Assembly (NCBI RefSeq): GCF_008973465.1
Contig: NZ_WBXN01000004.1
Coordinates: 2,604,001 to 2,668,000, forward strand
From: Streptomyces sp. SS1-1
GTDB lineage: Bacteria > Actinomycetota > Actinomycetes > Streptomycetales > Streptomycetaceae
DNA: 64,000 nucleotides
Direction: 5' to 3'
Shown here: positions 47,697-56,757 of the stretch, in pieces
Position numbering within the stretch: the stretch's first letter is position 1
Layout of the letters: every line of letters begins with the position of its first letter
Notes under the pieces: generated by a model
What the model was told of the DNA's origin: nothing
What the model saw: only the letters and a program-made list of their open reading frames with translations
Databases searched by the model: none
Made by a program: the position numbers and the translations under genes

Positions 47697-48071
47697 GACG
47701 ACCTCCGGGAACGGTTCGCGGGACACCGCACCCAGCCTGTGTCGGATTGTCGTACTACGTCCTGTTCAGCTGCACCGGACGGGTGAGAGTGCTCAGGAAC
47801 CGCCAGGGCGACACCCCGGTTCGCTCACGGAACGTCACAACTGGTCGGAGGCCCCAAGAAGCCGTCCACGTGCGGGCAGAAACGATCTGGCGGGAGCGCG
47901 GCCCGTACGGGAACACCGGTCAGTAGGTGGAAGGCCTCAGAGCCAGCCTCTATGATCGGCACACTTTCCTGACACTTTCCTGCACGGACACGGCCCGGCG
48001 ACCGGATCGCCACCCGGCCACCCATTCCGATGAGACCCATCCGAAGATCGAGTGCACTGCGGGAGCGAGCG
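47697..48071. promoter_or_regulatory. cdgA/protease divergent regulatory region
   Basis: This 375-bp non-coding stretch includes a possible -10 hexamer TATGAT (47951-47956). Directly after it, the sequence ACACTTTCCTG occurs twice in a row (47961-47971 and 47972-47982). BldD is known to bind upstream of cdgA in S. coelicolor, but I cannot confirm a BldD box here by eye. Confidence 0.5.
47961..47982. repeat. Tandem 11-bp repeat in the cdgA promoter
   Basis: Two exact, adjacent copies of ACACTTTCCTG. They follow TATGAT by four bases, so they cover the probable transcription start of cdgA. Confidence 0.9.
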
Positions 48072-49892
48072 GTGAGCGGAACGTCCGAAGGGCCGGCGCC
48101 CGCGGCAGACCTCATCGGGCCGGCCGTCACAGAGAGTGGTGAACGGCCGTCCCCGGGTACCGGCGGGCCGCCCTACGCCGCCGTCTTCCGCGCCGCGCCG
48201 CTGGCGATGGCGATGGTCGACCGGGAGGGCGTGGTGACCGGGGCCAACCCCAGCTTCGCCGACCTGCTCGGCACCGGGGACGACGAGCTGGCCGGGTCGG
48301 TCGCCGCAGACCTGGTGGACCTCGCCTCCGACGCGCGCACCTGGCACGCGTACCGGGAGGTGCTGCGCGGCCGGCAGGCCGAACTGCGCTGCACGCGCCG
48401 CCTCAAGCACCCCGACGGGCGCTCGCTGTGGGCCCGGGTCACCGTCGCGCCGCTGCCCGGCGAGGAGTCGGACGCCGTCCTGCTGTCCGTCGCCGACATC
48501 GGCGCCCACCGCGAACTCCAGGCCCGGCTGCGGCACTTGCAGATGCACGACCCGGTGACCCGGCTGCCCAACCGCACCCTCTTCTTCGAACGGCTGTCGG
48601 CCGCGCTGGAGGTGGAGTCGTACGACGAGAGCGGCAGCACCGGACGGATCGGCCTGTGCTACCTGGACCTCGACGGCTTCAAGGCGATCAACGACACCCT
48701 CGGGCACCGCATCGGCGACAAGCTGCTGGCCGCCGTCGCCGAACGGCTCACGCGCTGCGCCGAGGAGGCCGGGCGCAGCCGGTCGATCCCGCCACTGGTG
48801 GCGCGGCTCGGCGGCGACGAGTTCGCGCTGCTCGTGGAGGACTCCACCGGCACCGACCAACTGGCCGACCTCGCCGAGTCGTTGCTGGAGGCGGTCCGGG
48901 AGCCGTTCGACCTGCCCGGCCGGCGGCTGTCGGTGTCGGCGTCGATCGGCGTGGTCGAGCGGCACGCGGCGGGCACGACCCCGACCGCCCTGATGCAGGC
49001 CGCCGACACCACGCTGTACTGGGCGAAGGCCGACGGCAAGGACCGCTGGACGCTCTTCGACCCCGAGCGCAGCGCACACCTCATCACCCGTCAGGCGCTC
49101 GCCGCCACGCTCCGTCCGGCCATCGAGCGCGGGGAGTTCGCGCTGGAGTACCAGCCGCTGGTGAGCATGGAGGACGGACGGCTGCGCGGGGTGGAGGCAC
49201 TGGTCCGCTGGAACCATCCGCAGTTCGGCGTGCTGCCGCCGAATCGGTTCATCGGACTGGCGGAGGAGGACGGCTCGATCGTGCCGCTCGGCCGCTGGAT
49301 CCTCGCCACGGCCTGCCGGCAGGCCGTCGACTGGCAGGCCGCGCACCCCGGCGAACCGCCGATCTTCGTGAGCGTGAACGTGGCCGTGCGCCAGGTCTGG
49401 GACTCCGACCTGGTGACGGACGTGGCCCGCATCCTGGAGGAGACGCGGCTCGAACCCCGGCTGCTCCAGCTGGAGCTGACCGAGTCGGCCGTGATGGGCT
49501 CGGCCGGGCGGCCGTTGCGGGACCTCCAGGCGCTCAGCGACATGGGGGTGCGCATCGCCATCGACGACTTCGGCACGGGCTACTCGAACCTGGCGTATCT
49601 GAGCCGGCTGCCGGTGTCCGTGCTGAAGCTGGACGGCGCCTTCGTCCGGGGCTTCCAGTACGAGGGCGACGAGACGGCGGCGGTGACGCCGAACCCGGCC
49701 GACGAGGTGGTGGTCGAGGCGATGATCCAGCTCGCCCACCGGCTGGGCCTGACGGTCACCGCGGAGTGCGTGGAGACGCTGGCGCAGGCCTCACGGCTGC
49801 GGCGGATCGGCTGTGACACCGGCCAGGGCTGGCTGTACTCCCGGCCGGTGTCCCCGGACCGCATCTCCGAGCTGCTCGGCGTGAAGGTCTGA
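48072..49892 (+). CDS. cdgA: CdgA: PAS-GGDEF-EAL cyclic di-GMP enzyme
   Basis: The 606-residue protein has a PAS sensor (about 35-150), a diguanylate cyclase domain with intact RLGGDEFALL, and an EAL phosphodiesterase domain with RGVEALVRWNH, IDDFGTGYSNLAYL and a C-terminal GQGWLYSRP. Both active sites look complete, so it could make or break cyclic di-GMP. Length, domain order and synteny match SCO2817, CdgA, a BldD target whose overexpression blocks development. The GTG is preceded by GGAGCGAGCG. It ends 9 bp from the next, convergent, gene. Confidence 0.93.
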   Translation: MSGTSEGPAPAADLIGPAVTESGERPSPGTGGPPYAAVFRAAPLAMAMVDREGVVTGANPSFADLLGTGDDELAGSVAADLVDLASDARTWHAYREVLRGRQAELRCTRRLKHPDGRSLWARVTVAPLPGEESDAVLLSVADIGAHRELQARLRHLQMHDPVTRLPNRTLFFERLSAALEVESYDESGSTGRIGLCYLDLDGFKAINDTLGHRIGDKLLAAVAERLTRCAEEAGRSRSIPPLVARLGGDEFALLVEDSTGTDQLADLAESLLEAVREPFDLPGRRLSVSASIGVVERHAAGTTPTALMQAADTTLYWAKADGKDRWTLFDPERSAHLITRQALAATLRPAIERGEFALEYQPLVSMEDGRLRGVEALVRWNHPQFGVLPPNRFIGLAEEDGSIVPLGRWILATACRQAVDWQAAHPGEPPIFVSVNVAVRQVWDSDLVTDVARILEETRLEPRLLQLELTESAVMGSAGRPLRDLQALSDMGVRIAIDDFGTGYSNLAYLSRLPVSVLKLDGAFVRGFQYEGDETAAVTPNPADEVVVEAMIQLAHRLGLTVTAECVETLAQASRLRRIGCDTGQGWLYSRPVSPDRISELLGVKV

Positions 49893-49901
49893 CGGGACGG
49901 G

Positions 49902-51005
49902 TCAGGCCGTCGGCAACCCGTAGGCGTCCGCGATGAGTTCGTAGGAGCGCAGCCGGACGTCCATGCCGGGCGCGTTGCTGGTGAGCATCAACTCGTCGGC
50001 GCCGGTGCGCTTCTGGAGGTCGTCGAGTCCGGCGCGGACCTCGTCGGGTGTGCCGTGGACGACGTTGGCGTTCCAGGAGTCGGCGAAGTCCCGTTCCATC
50101 TCGGTGAACTCGTAGCTCTCCGCCTCCTCGACCGAGGGGACCAGGCCGGGGCGGCCGGTGCGCAGCCGGATCATGCTGAGCGCGGCGGCCTTGAGCTGGC
50201 GCCGGGCCTCCTTCTCGTCGTCCGTGGCGAGCGTGCCGACGCCGATGAGGGCGTAGGGCCGGTCGAGGACGGCGGAGGGACGGAAGGTCTCCCGGTACAG
50301 GTCGAGCGCGGGGACGGTGTTGCGTGCCGAGAAGTGGTGGGCGAAGGCGAACGGCAGGCCGAGGACGCCGGCGAGCCGGGCGCTGAACCCGGAGGAGCCG
50401 AGCAGCCAGACGGGCGGCCGGTGGGTGGACTGGACACCGCCGGGCGAGGTGCCCTGCACGGGGCCGGGGACGGCGTGGATCCTGCGGTACGGGTGCCCGT
50501 CGGGGAAGTCGTCGTCGAGGAAGCGGATCAGTTCCCCGAGCTGCTCGGGGAAGTCGTCGGCGCCCTCGTTGAGGTGGTCGGTGCGGCGCAGGGCCGCCGC
50601 GGTGGCGCCGTCGGTGCCGGGAGCGCGCCCGAGGCCGAGGTCGACGCGCCCCGGCGCCAGCGCCTCCAGGGTGCCGAACTGCTCGGCGATGACCAGCGGC
50701 GCGTGGTTGGGGAGCATCACGCCGCCGGAGCCGAGGCGGATGCGCTCGGTGTGGGCGGCGAGGTGCGCGAGGATCACGGCCGGGGAGGAGGAGGCCACGC
50801 CCGGCATGGAGTGGTGCTCGGCTACCCAGTAGCGGTGGAAGCCGCGGGCCTCGGCCAGCCTGGACAGCTCGACGCTGGTGCGCAGCGCCTCGGTGGCGGT
50901 GTGGCCGGCGCTGACCGTGACGAGGTCCAGCACGGACAGGGGTGTCGGTGCCGTGCCGTGCGCCGTGCCCCGGATCCCGTCGGCCCCGGTGTCGTCTGCG
51001 GCCAC
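49902..51005 (-). CDS. LLM-class flavin-dependent oxidoreductase
   Basis: The 367-residue protein is a luciferase-like monooxygenase barrel of the MsnO8-type group: [18 protein letters not shown] at the N-terminus, [40 protein letters not shown] and [16 protein letters not shown]. Such proteins use reduced flavin (FMNH2 or F420H2) and O2. The substrate is not evident. The GTG at 51005 has AGGAGG upstream. It is divergent from nothing: cdgA ends 9 bp downstream, and the isomerase genes on the same strand are 100 bp upstream, so it could be part of their transcript. Confidence 0.9.
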   Translation of the reverse strand: MAADDTGADGIRGTAHGTAPTPLSVLDLVTVSAGHTATEALRTSVELSRLAEARGFHRYWVAEHHSMPGVASSSPAVILAHLAAHTERIRLGSGGVMLPNHAPLVIAEQFGTLEALAPGRVDLGLGRAPGTDGATAAALRRTDHLNEGADDFPEQLGELIRFLDDDFPDGHPYRRIHAVPGPVQGTSPGGVQSTHRPPVWLLGSSGFSARLAGVLGLPFAFAHHFSARNTVPALDLYRETFRPSAVLDRPYALIGVGTLATDDEKEARRQLKAAALSMIRLRTGRPGLVPSVEEAESYEFTEMERDFADSWNANVVHGTPDEVRAGLDDLQKRTGADELMLTSNAPGMDVRLRSYELIADAYGLPTA

Positions 51006-51105
51006 GTCTGCCTCCTGCGTTGTCTCCGTGCGGTGTGCGTAGGGCGGTAACAGGAGGGGGTCTCCGCTTTATTCCCGGCCCGCGCGCACGGCCCGCCGGA
51101 GACGA

Positions 51106-51837
51106 TCACACCTGCACGATCGGCTCCCGGGTGAACAGCGTGCCGAGGGCCGGGGCGTGCACCCGGCGGTCGGTGAGCCGCAGGCCCTCCCAGACGGTGA
51201 CCTGGTTGGCGGTGAGGACCGGCTTGCCGAGCGCCTCCTCCAGGGCGGGGACGTGGGAGGCGGTGTGCAGGGCGGTGTCCGGCAGCAGGACCGCCTCGGC
51301 ACCGGCGTGGTCGGCCTCACGCGCCAGCGCGAACAGCTCCTTCTCCTCCCAGGTCGCGACCTCGGCCGCGGTGACGACCCCGGCGCCGCGCACGGCGACG
51401 ACCTCCGCGCCGGCGGCCCGCAGGAAGGCGGCGAAGAGATCCGCCACGTCGTCCGGGTAGGTCGCGCCGACCGCCACCCGGCGCACCCCCAGCTCCCGCA
51501 TCGCGTGGACGAAGGCGAACGACGTCGACGACGCCGGCATGCCCGCCGCCTGGGCCAGGGAGCGCACCTGGTCGTGGGCGCCCTCCCAGCCGTACACGAA
51601 GCTGCCGCTGGTGCACGCCCACACGACCGCCTCGGCGCCGGTCCGCCGCAGCTCCTCGACGCCCGTCGCGAGCCGCTCGGCGGAGCCCATCCTCAGCAGC
51701 GCGTCCACGCGGTGCGCGTCCTCGCCGATGTCGGTGTGCACCACGTCCAGCCGGATGTCGCTGGCGAGCAGCTGCTCGACCCGCGGGTAGTCGTCCTCGG
51801 CGGAGTGGCCCGGGTAGAGGAATCCCAGTGCGGTCAT
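51106..51837 (-). CDS. Maleate isomerase/arylmalonate decarboxylase-like protein, one Cys
   Basis: The 243-residue protein belongs to the Asp/Glu racemase-fold group with maleate cis-trans isomerase and arylmalonate decarboxylase. The first active-site Cys is present in VVWACTSGSFVYG. In its paralogue, encoded just upstream, the second Cys reads ISCTNL; here the same place reads LPDTALHT, so that Cys is lost. Arylmalonate decarboxylase also works with one Cys, so decarboxylation is possible. The C-terminal ANQVTVWEGLRL is shared with the paralogue. The ORF begins with ATG. Confidence 0.85.
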   Translation of the reverse strand: MTALGFLYPGHSAEDDYPRVEQLLASDIRLDVVHTDIGEDAHRVDALLRMGSAERLATGVEELRRTGAEAVVWACTSGSFVYGWEGAHDQVRSLAQAAGMPASSTSFAFVHAMRELGVRRVAVGATYPDDVADLFAAFLRAAGAEVVAVRGAGVVTAAEVATWEEKELFALAREADHAGAEAVLLPDTALHTASHVPALEEALGKPVLTANQVTVWEGLRLTDRRVHAPALGTLFTREPIVQV

Positions 51838-51874
51838 GTCGGCCTTTCTGCTGGTCGGTGCTCAGGTCGGGCTG

Positions 51875-52675
51875 CTACTGCTGTTCCTGTTCGGGCACGT
51901 CCGGCACGTCCGGGAGGACCGGGCCGCCGCGCGCCGCCGGATCGATCAGCGCCTGATACGGTCCCACCGCGCGGGTACCCAACCGGCGCAGCGCAGCCCA
52001 CATCGTCACCTGGTTGGCCGAGATCACCGGTATGCGCAGCTCCGCCTCCAGCTGCGGGAGCACGTCGTAGGTGGGCAGGTTGGTGCAGCTGATGAACAGC
52101 GCGTCGGCCGGGGCGCGGACGGCCCGGTGCGCCATCTCGGCCACCTCCCGGTACGGCACCTTCCAGATGTGCCGGGTGAGCCCCATGTACGCGCATCCCG
52201 CGACGGCGACCCCGGCCTCCGCCACGTACTCCTCCAGGGAACGGGTCACCGACTCGGTGTACGGCGTCACCAGCGCCACTCGCCGGACCCGCAGTTCGGC
52301 CAGCGCCTCCAGCAGCGCCCCGGAGGTGGTCACCGCGGGCACCGCGCCGGCCCGGGTCATCGCCTCGCACAGCGCGCGCTCGCCCGCGACGCCGCCGACG
52401 AAGCTGCCCGAGGTACAGGCGTACGCGACCACTTCGGGACTGATGGCGGTCAGGGTGCGCACGCCGTCGCCCAGCGTCTCGTGCTCGCTGACCAGCCGGG
52501 CCAGATCGAGGCCGACCTCGACCGGCACGAACGGGGTCCGCGTCAGATGCAGGGAGACCTCGTCCGGGACCCACCGCCACAGCTCCCGGTCCAGCGCGAA
52601 GTCGAAGGGGGCGACGACACCGACACCGCGCTGCGGGCGGGGTCCGCCGAGGAAGGAGAGTTCCATGGCGTCCAT
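51875..52675 (-). CDS. Maleate isomerase-like protein, two Cys
   Basis: The 266-residue protein has the same fold as its neighbour at 51106-51837 but keeps both active-site Cys, YACTSGSFVGG and FISCTNLPTYD, as in maleate cis-trans isomerase and Asp/Glu racemases. ANQVTMWAALRRL near the end is shared with the paralogue. The two probably form a pair that act on related dicarboxylates. I chose ATG 52675; a GTG at 52693 is possible. It is divergent from the hydroxyacid dehydrogenase. Confidence 0.85.
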   Translation of the reverse strand: MDAMELSFLGGPRPQRGVGVVAPFDFALDRELWRWVPDEVSLHLTRTPFVPVEVGLDLARLVSEHETLGDGVRTLTAISPEVVAYACTSGSFVGGVAGERALCEAMTRAGAVPAVTTSGALLEALAELRVRRVALVTPYTESVTRSLEEYVAEAGVAVAGCAYMGLTRHIWKVPYREVAEMAHRAVRAPADALFISCTNLPTYDVLPQLEAELRIPVISANQVTMWAALRRLGTRAVGPYQALIDPAARGGPVLPDVPDVPEQEQQ

Positions 52676-52850
52676 GGCGGGCACCGTCCTCACTGCGAGA
52701 TACGGCTGAGCAACGGACCGTGCGTGCGCCCGTGTTGACGAAGGTAGGTTCGGGTGCGAGCGTGGTCAAACCTCGCATGTCAGACGGCCCGTAGGACCCC
52801 GCGCGACCGCCCCGCACCCTCCCGCCCCCCGCCTCCGGAAGCGACCCCGC

Positions 52851-53819
52851 ATGACCCCACCCGTCCCACCCGCGTCCCGGCCCACGCTCCTCGTGCTCGA
52901 CGCGGACCCCCCGCCCCGGCTGGGCCGGCTCACCGGACGCGTCCGGGTCGAGCACGCGGACGCGTCCACGCTCGCCGCCCGGCTCCCGCACGCGGACGTC
53001 CTGCTGGTCTGGGACTTCACCTCGCACGCCGTGCGCCGGGCCTGGCCCGGCGAGGGGCCCCGGCCGCGCTGGGTGCACACCGCGAGCGCGGGCGTCGACC
53101 ATCTGATGTGCCCGGAACTCACCGCGTCCGACACGGTCGTCACCAACGCGCGCGGGGTCTTCGACCAGCCGATCGCCGAGTACGTGGCCGCGCTGGTGCT
53201 GGCGATGGCCAAGGACCTGCCGCGCACCCTGGACCTCCAGCGCGGCCGGGAGTGGCGGCACCGCGAGGGGCAGCAGGTGGCGGGGACCCGCGCGTGCGTC
53301 GTCGGCTCGGGTCCCATCGGCCGGGCGATCGCCCGCACCCTGAAGGCGCTGGACGTGACGACCGCGCTGGTGGGGCGGGTCGCGCGGACCGGCATCCACG
53401 GCCCCGAGGACCTGGACCGGCTGATCGCGCGCGCCGACTGGGTGATCGCGGCGGCACCGCTGACCGAGCGGACCCGCGGGATGTTCGACCTGAGGCGTTT
53501 CGGCGTCATGCAGCCCTCGGCCCGGTTCATCAACGTCGGGCGCGGGCAGCTCGTCGTCACCGAGGCGCTGGCCGAGGCGCTGCGGAAGCGCTGGTTCGCG
53601 GGGGCGGCGCTCGACGTCTTCGAGCACGAACCCCTCGGCCCGGACAGCCCGTTGTGGGAGGTGCCGGGGCTGCTCGTCTCGCCGCACATGAGCGGGGACA
53701 CGGTCGGCTGGCGCGATCGGCTCGGCACGCAGTTCGTGGAGCTGTACGAGCGCTGGGAGGCGGGCAGACCGCTGCTGAACGTGGTGGACAAACAGCGCGG
53801 GTACGTACCCGGCCGCTGA
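52851..53819 (+). CDS. D-2-hydroxyacid dehydrogenase
   Basis: The 322-residue enzyme interconverts a 2-keto acid and a D-2-hydroxy acid with NAD(P)H. The Rossmann loop is VVGSGPIGRAIARTLKAL. The catalytic triad of the family is visible as Arg in FINVGRGQLV, Glu in DVFEHEP and His in SPHMSGDT. The third residue of the nucleotide motif, R in GRVAR, hints at NADP. It opens the + strand operon that includes an amidase and, after the DUF3830 gene on the other strand, an ABC importer. Start ATG 52851. Confidence 0.92.
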   Translation: MTPPVPPASRPTLLVLDADPPPRLGRLTGRVRVEHADASTLAARLPHADVLLVWDFTSHAVRRAWPGEGPRPRWVHTASAGVDHLMCPELTASDTVVTNARGVFDQPIAEYVAALVLAMAKDLPRTLDLQRGREWRHREGQQVAGTRACVVGSGPIGRAIARTLKALDVTTALVGRVARTGIHGPEDLDRLIARADWVIAAAPLTERTRGMFDLRRFGVMQPSARFINVGRGQLVVTEALAEALRKRWFAGAALDVFEHEPLGPDSPLWEVPGLLVSPHMSGDTVGWRDRLGTQFVELYERWEAGRPLLNVVDKQRGYVPGR

Positions 53820-53849
53820 ACCGCGCACGGACACGGGCCTGGAGGGCGC

Positions 53850-55283
53850 ATGACGGAACTCGCCGGACTGACCGCCGTACAACTCCTCGACGGATACCGC
53901 ACCGGGCGGTTCGACCCGGTCGACGCGACCCGTGCCGCGCTGGAACGGGCCGAGCGGAGCCGGCCACGGGTCAACGCGTTCGTCCGGCTGACGGCCGAGG
54001 AGGCCCTGGCGCGGGCCGCCGAGTCGGCGCGGCGGTGGCGGGACGGCACACCGGCCGGGCCGCTCGACGGGGTGCCGGTCACGGTGAAGGACATCCTGCT
54101 GACGCGGGGCACGCCGACGCTGCGCGGCTCCCGGACCGTCCCCGAGCGGGGCCGCTGGGACGAGGACGCGCCGTCGGTGGCGCGGCTGCGCGAGCAGGGC
54201 GCCGTGTTCCTCGGCAAGACGACGACGCCCGAGTTCGGTTGGAAGGGCGTCACCGACTCGCCGCTGTCCGGCGTCACCCGCAACCCCTACGACCTGTCCC
54301 GTACGGCGGGCGGCTCCAGCGGGGGCGCCGCCGCCGCCGTGGCGCTGGGCGCGGGACCGCTCGCCCTGGGCACCGACGGCGGCGGCAGCGTCCGTATCCC
54401 GGCCGCGTTCTGCGGTGTGTTCGCGCTGAAGCCGACGTACGGGCGGGTCCCGCTGTACCCGGCGAGCGCCTTCGGCTCGCTCGCGCACGTCGGCCCGATG
54501 ACCCGGGACGCGGCGGACGCGGCGCTGCTGCTCGACGTGATCGGTGTGCCCGACCCCCGGGACGGGACGGCGCTCCCGCCCGCGCCCGGCCCCTTCGCGG
54601 CCGCCCTGGCGGGCGGGGTGCGGGGGCTGCGGATCGCCTACTCGCCGACCCTGGGCGGCCAGGTCGCGGTGCGTCCCGCGGTGGCGACGGCGGTCCGGCG
54701 GGCGGTGGAACGGCTGGCGCACCTCGGGGCGTACGTCGAGGAGCGCGACCCCGACCTCACCGATCCCGTGGAGGCGTTCCACACCCTGTGGTTCTCCGGG
54801 GCGGCCCGGGTCGTCCAGCGCCTCGGACCGGCCGAACGCGCCCTCCTGGACCCCGGGCTGCGGGAGATCTGCGCCCTCGGCGCCCGGCACAGCGCGCTGG
54901 AGTACCTGGCCGCCGTGGACGTCCGCCGGGACCTGGGCCGCCGGATGGGCCGCTTCCACACGTCGTACGACCTGCTGGTCACGCCCACCCTGCCGATCAC
55001 GGCGTTCGAGGCGGGCGCGGAGGTGCCGAAGGGGTCCGGGCACCGGCGGTGGACCGGGTGGACGCCGTTCACCTACCCGTTCAACATGACGCAGCAGCCC
55101 GCCGCGACGGTCCCGGTCGGCACCGACGCCGACGGACTGCCCGTGGGACTGCAACTGGTGGCCGCCCGGCACCGGGACGACCTGGTGCTGCGCGCGGCGC
55201 ACGCGCTGTACGAGGCGGGCGCGGCCGGGGTGCCCGCGCCGCCGTCCGCGCCCGGCGGGTCAGAGCCTGCGGAAGCGCAGTGA
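53850..55283 (+). CDS. Amidase signature enzyme
   Basis: The 477-residue hydrolase cuts an amide in the cytoplasm. The catalytic triad of amidase signature enzymes is present: Lys in VTVKDILLTRG, cis-Ser in RTAGGSSGGAAAAVA and nucleophile Ser in LGTDGGGSVRIPAAFCG. The C-terminal half is as in AtzF and GatA-like amidases, with PFNMTQQPAATVPVG. There are no GatC or GatB partners here, so a tRNA role is unlikely. It starts 30 bp after the dehydrogenase stop and its 3' end overlaps the convergent DUF3830 gene by 24 bp. Confidence 0.93.
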   Translation: MTELAGLTAVQLLDGYRTGRFDPVDATRAALERAERSRPRVNAFVRLTAEEALARAAESARRWRDGTPAGPLDGVPVTVKDILLTRGTPTLRGSRTVPERGRWDEDAPSVARLREQGAVFLGKTTTPEFGWKGVTDSPLSGVTRNPYDLSRTAGGSSGGAAAAVALGAGPLALGTDGGGSVRIPAAFCGVFALKPTYGRVPLYPASAFGSLAHVGPMTRDAADAALLLDVIGVPDPRDGTALPPAPGPFAAALAGGVRGLRIAYSPTLGGQVAVRPAVATAVRRAVERLAHLGAYVEERDPDLTDPVEAFHTLWFSGAARVVQRLGPAERALLDPGLREICALGARHSALEYLAAVDVRRDLGRRMGRFHTSYDLLVTPTLPITAFEAGAEVPKGSGHRRWTGWTPFTYPFNMTQQPAATVPVGTDADGLPVGLQLVAARHRDDLVLRAAHALYEAGAAGVPAPPSAPGGSEPAEAQ

Positions 55284-55754
55284 CTCACCGGCGGCCCCGG
55301 TGCGCCACAGGTCGTTGCAGCCGTCGGCCATCGCCTCCAGACCGTCCACGACCTGGCCCCAGACGATGCCGGGCACCCAGCCGACGTCCCCGTTGAGGAG
55401 CAGGTTGTTGCGCTCGTAGAAGAGGGCCAGGTCCACCACGGTCGTGCCGGGACGGACCTCCCGGTCGTAGCCGTAGGCGGAGGTGCCGAGTTCGGCGCCG
55501 GCGAAGGAGAAATAGCACAGGTCGCCCGGAATAGGCGTGACGGTCGGATTCTCCAGCGGTGGCTCGGTTTCCGCGAAGGGCGGGAAAAGGGCATAGATCT
55601 CGTTGCGGGCGTATTTGGCGTGATAGACGTCGCCGGACAGCGGAAGGGATTTCCAGACGGCTTCGCAGGTGAGCGGCGCCCGGTCGTCGAGGAGTCGGGC
55701 CGTGCAGCTGATTCCGCGCTCGACCAGGGAGATCTCGAGATATCGGTCGGCCAT
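55260..55754 (-). CDS. DUF3830 cyclophilin-like protein
   Basis: The 164-residue protein has the small beta-barrel typical of DUF3830. Conserved stretches are ISCTARLLDDRAPLTCEAVW, HAKYARNEIYALFPPF, PGDLCYFSFAG and NLLLNGDVGWVPG. It lacks a signal peptide. The family has no known function, but its members are often beside transporters and catabolic enzymes. It starts at ATG 55754 with a G-rich site before it, is divergent from ehuB, and its end overlaps the amidase gene end. Confidence 0.85.
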   Translation of the reverse strand: MADRYLEISLVERGISCTARLLDDRAPLTCEAVWKSLPLSGDVYHAKYARNEIYALFPPFAETEPPLENPTVTPIPGDLCYFSFAGAELGTSAYGYDREVRPGTTVVDLALFYERNNLLLNGDVGWVPGIVWGQVVDGLEAMADGCNDLWRTGAAGESLRFRRL

Positions 55755-55851
55755 GCCCCCCATGGTCCCGCGCCGGTCAAGACCACCCGACCGCCGAACG
55801 GGGCCGAAACTGGCCGGAATAACTCGCATCGCTTCGGGTAGCCGCGCCGCC

Positions 55852-56757
55852 ATGGCTCCACCTAATGGGAACGACAGAGACACCTCAGGGACCACACGCC
55901 GGTCGCTGCTCGCGGGGGTGGCGGCGCTCGGTGTGCTGGGGGCCGCGGGCTGCTCGCGCGTGGCCACGGCGTCGACGAAGGACGGCGGTGACCTGCTCGA
56001 ACGGCTGCGTGCGGCGGGCGTGGTCCGGCTCGGCATAGCCGGCGAGATACCCTTCGGATTCATCGACAAGAACGGCGAACTGACCGGCGAGGCACCGCAG
56101 TTGGCCAAGGTCATCTTCAAACGGCTGGGCGTCGACCGGGTCCAGCCGGTCCCCACCGAGTTCGGCTCGCTCATACCCGGCCTGAACTCCCAGCAGTTCG
56201 ACGTCGTCGCGGCCGGGATGTACGTGAACCCCGAGCGCTGCGAGCAGGTCATCTTCTCCGACCCCGACTACCAGATGCTCGACGCCTTCATCGTGCGCAA
56301 GGGCAACCCGTTGGGCCTGCGCGACTACAAGGACGTCGTCGAGAAGAAGGCGAAGTTCGCCACCGGCACCGGGTACGCGGAGATCGCGTACGCCGTCGAG
56401 GCCGGGTACAAGGAGAGCGACATCCTGATCGTGCCCGACCAGGTCGCCGGCCTGAACGCCGTCGAGGCCGGCCGGGTCGACGTCTTCGCCGGGACCGCGC
56501 TGACCACCCGCGAGGTGGTGAAGAAGTCCTCCAAGGCGGAGTCCACGGAACCCTTCAAGCCGCTCGTGGACGGGCAACCGCACGTCGACGGCGGCGCGTT
56601 CGCGTTCCGGCCCACCGAGACCCGGCTCCGGGACGCCTTCAACCGCGAACTGGCCGAGCTCAAGAAGAGCGGCGAACTGCTCCGCATCCTCAAGCCCTTC
56701 GGCTTCACCGAGGACGAGATGACGGATCTGACCGCGAAGGAGCTGTGCGGCGGATGA
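55852..56757 (+). CDS. ehuB: Amino-acid-type ABC binding lipoprotein, EhuB-like
   Basis: The 301-residue lipoprotein captures a small polar solute. The N-terminus has TTRRSLLAGVAALGVLGAAG with lipobox GAAGC, then a family 3 solute-binding fold (VVRLGIAGEIPFGFID, LIPGLNSQQFDVVAAGMY, CEQVIFSDPDYQM). The pattern matches the EhuB group that binds ectoine and hydroxyectoine. The four genes ehuBCDA follow each other with overlaps. No ectoine-degradation genes (doeA, doeB, eutBC) are in this window, so the actual substrate could differ. Confidence 0.85.
   Translation: MAPPNGNDRDTSGTTRRSLLAGVAALGVLGAAGCSRVATASTKDGGDLLERLRAAGVVRLGIAGEIPFGFIDKNGELTGEAPQLAKVIFKRLGVDRVQPVPTEFGSLIPGLNSQQFDVVAAGMYVNPERCEQVIFSDPDYQMLDAFIVRKGNPLGLRDYKDVVEKKAKFATGTGYAEIAYAVEAGYKESDILIVPDQVAGLNAVEAGRVDVFAGTALTTREVVKKSSKAESTEPFKPLVDGQPHVDGGAFAFRPTETRLRDAFNRELAELKKSGELLRILKPFGFTEDEMTDLTAKELCGG

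Noticed and set aside
47841..47856. GTCACAACTGGTC-like sequence as a BldD box before cdgA
   Set aside because: It has one good half site but the second does not form the expected inverted repeat. BldD control is known from S. coelicolor, but I cannot assign the exact site by eye.
55763..56252. Upstream extension of the DUF3830 frame
   Set aside because: It runs across the divergent ehuB promoter and coding region. The ATG at 55754 gives the normal family N-terminus.
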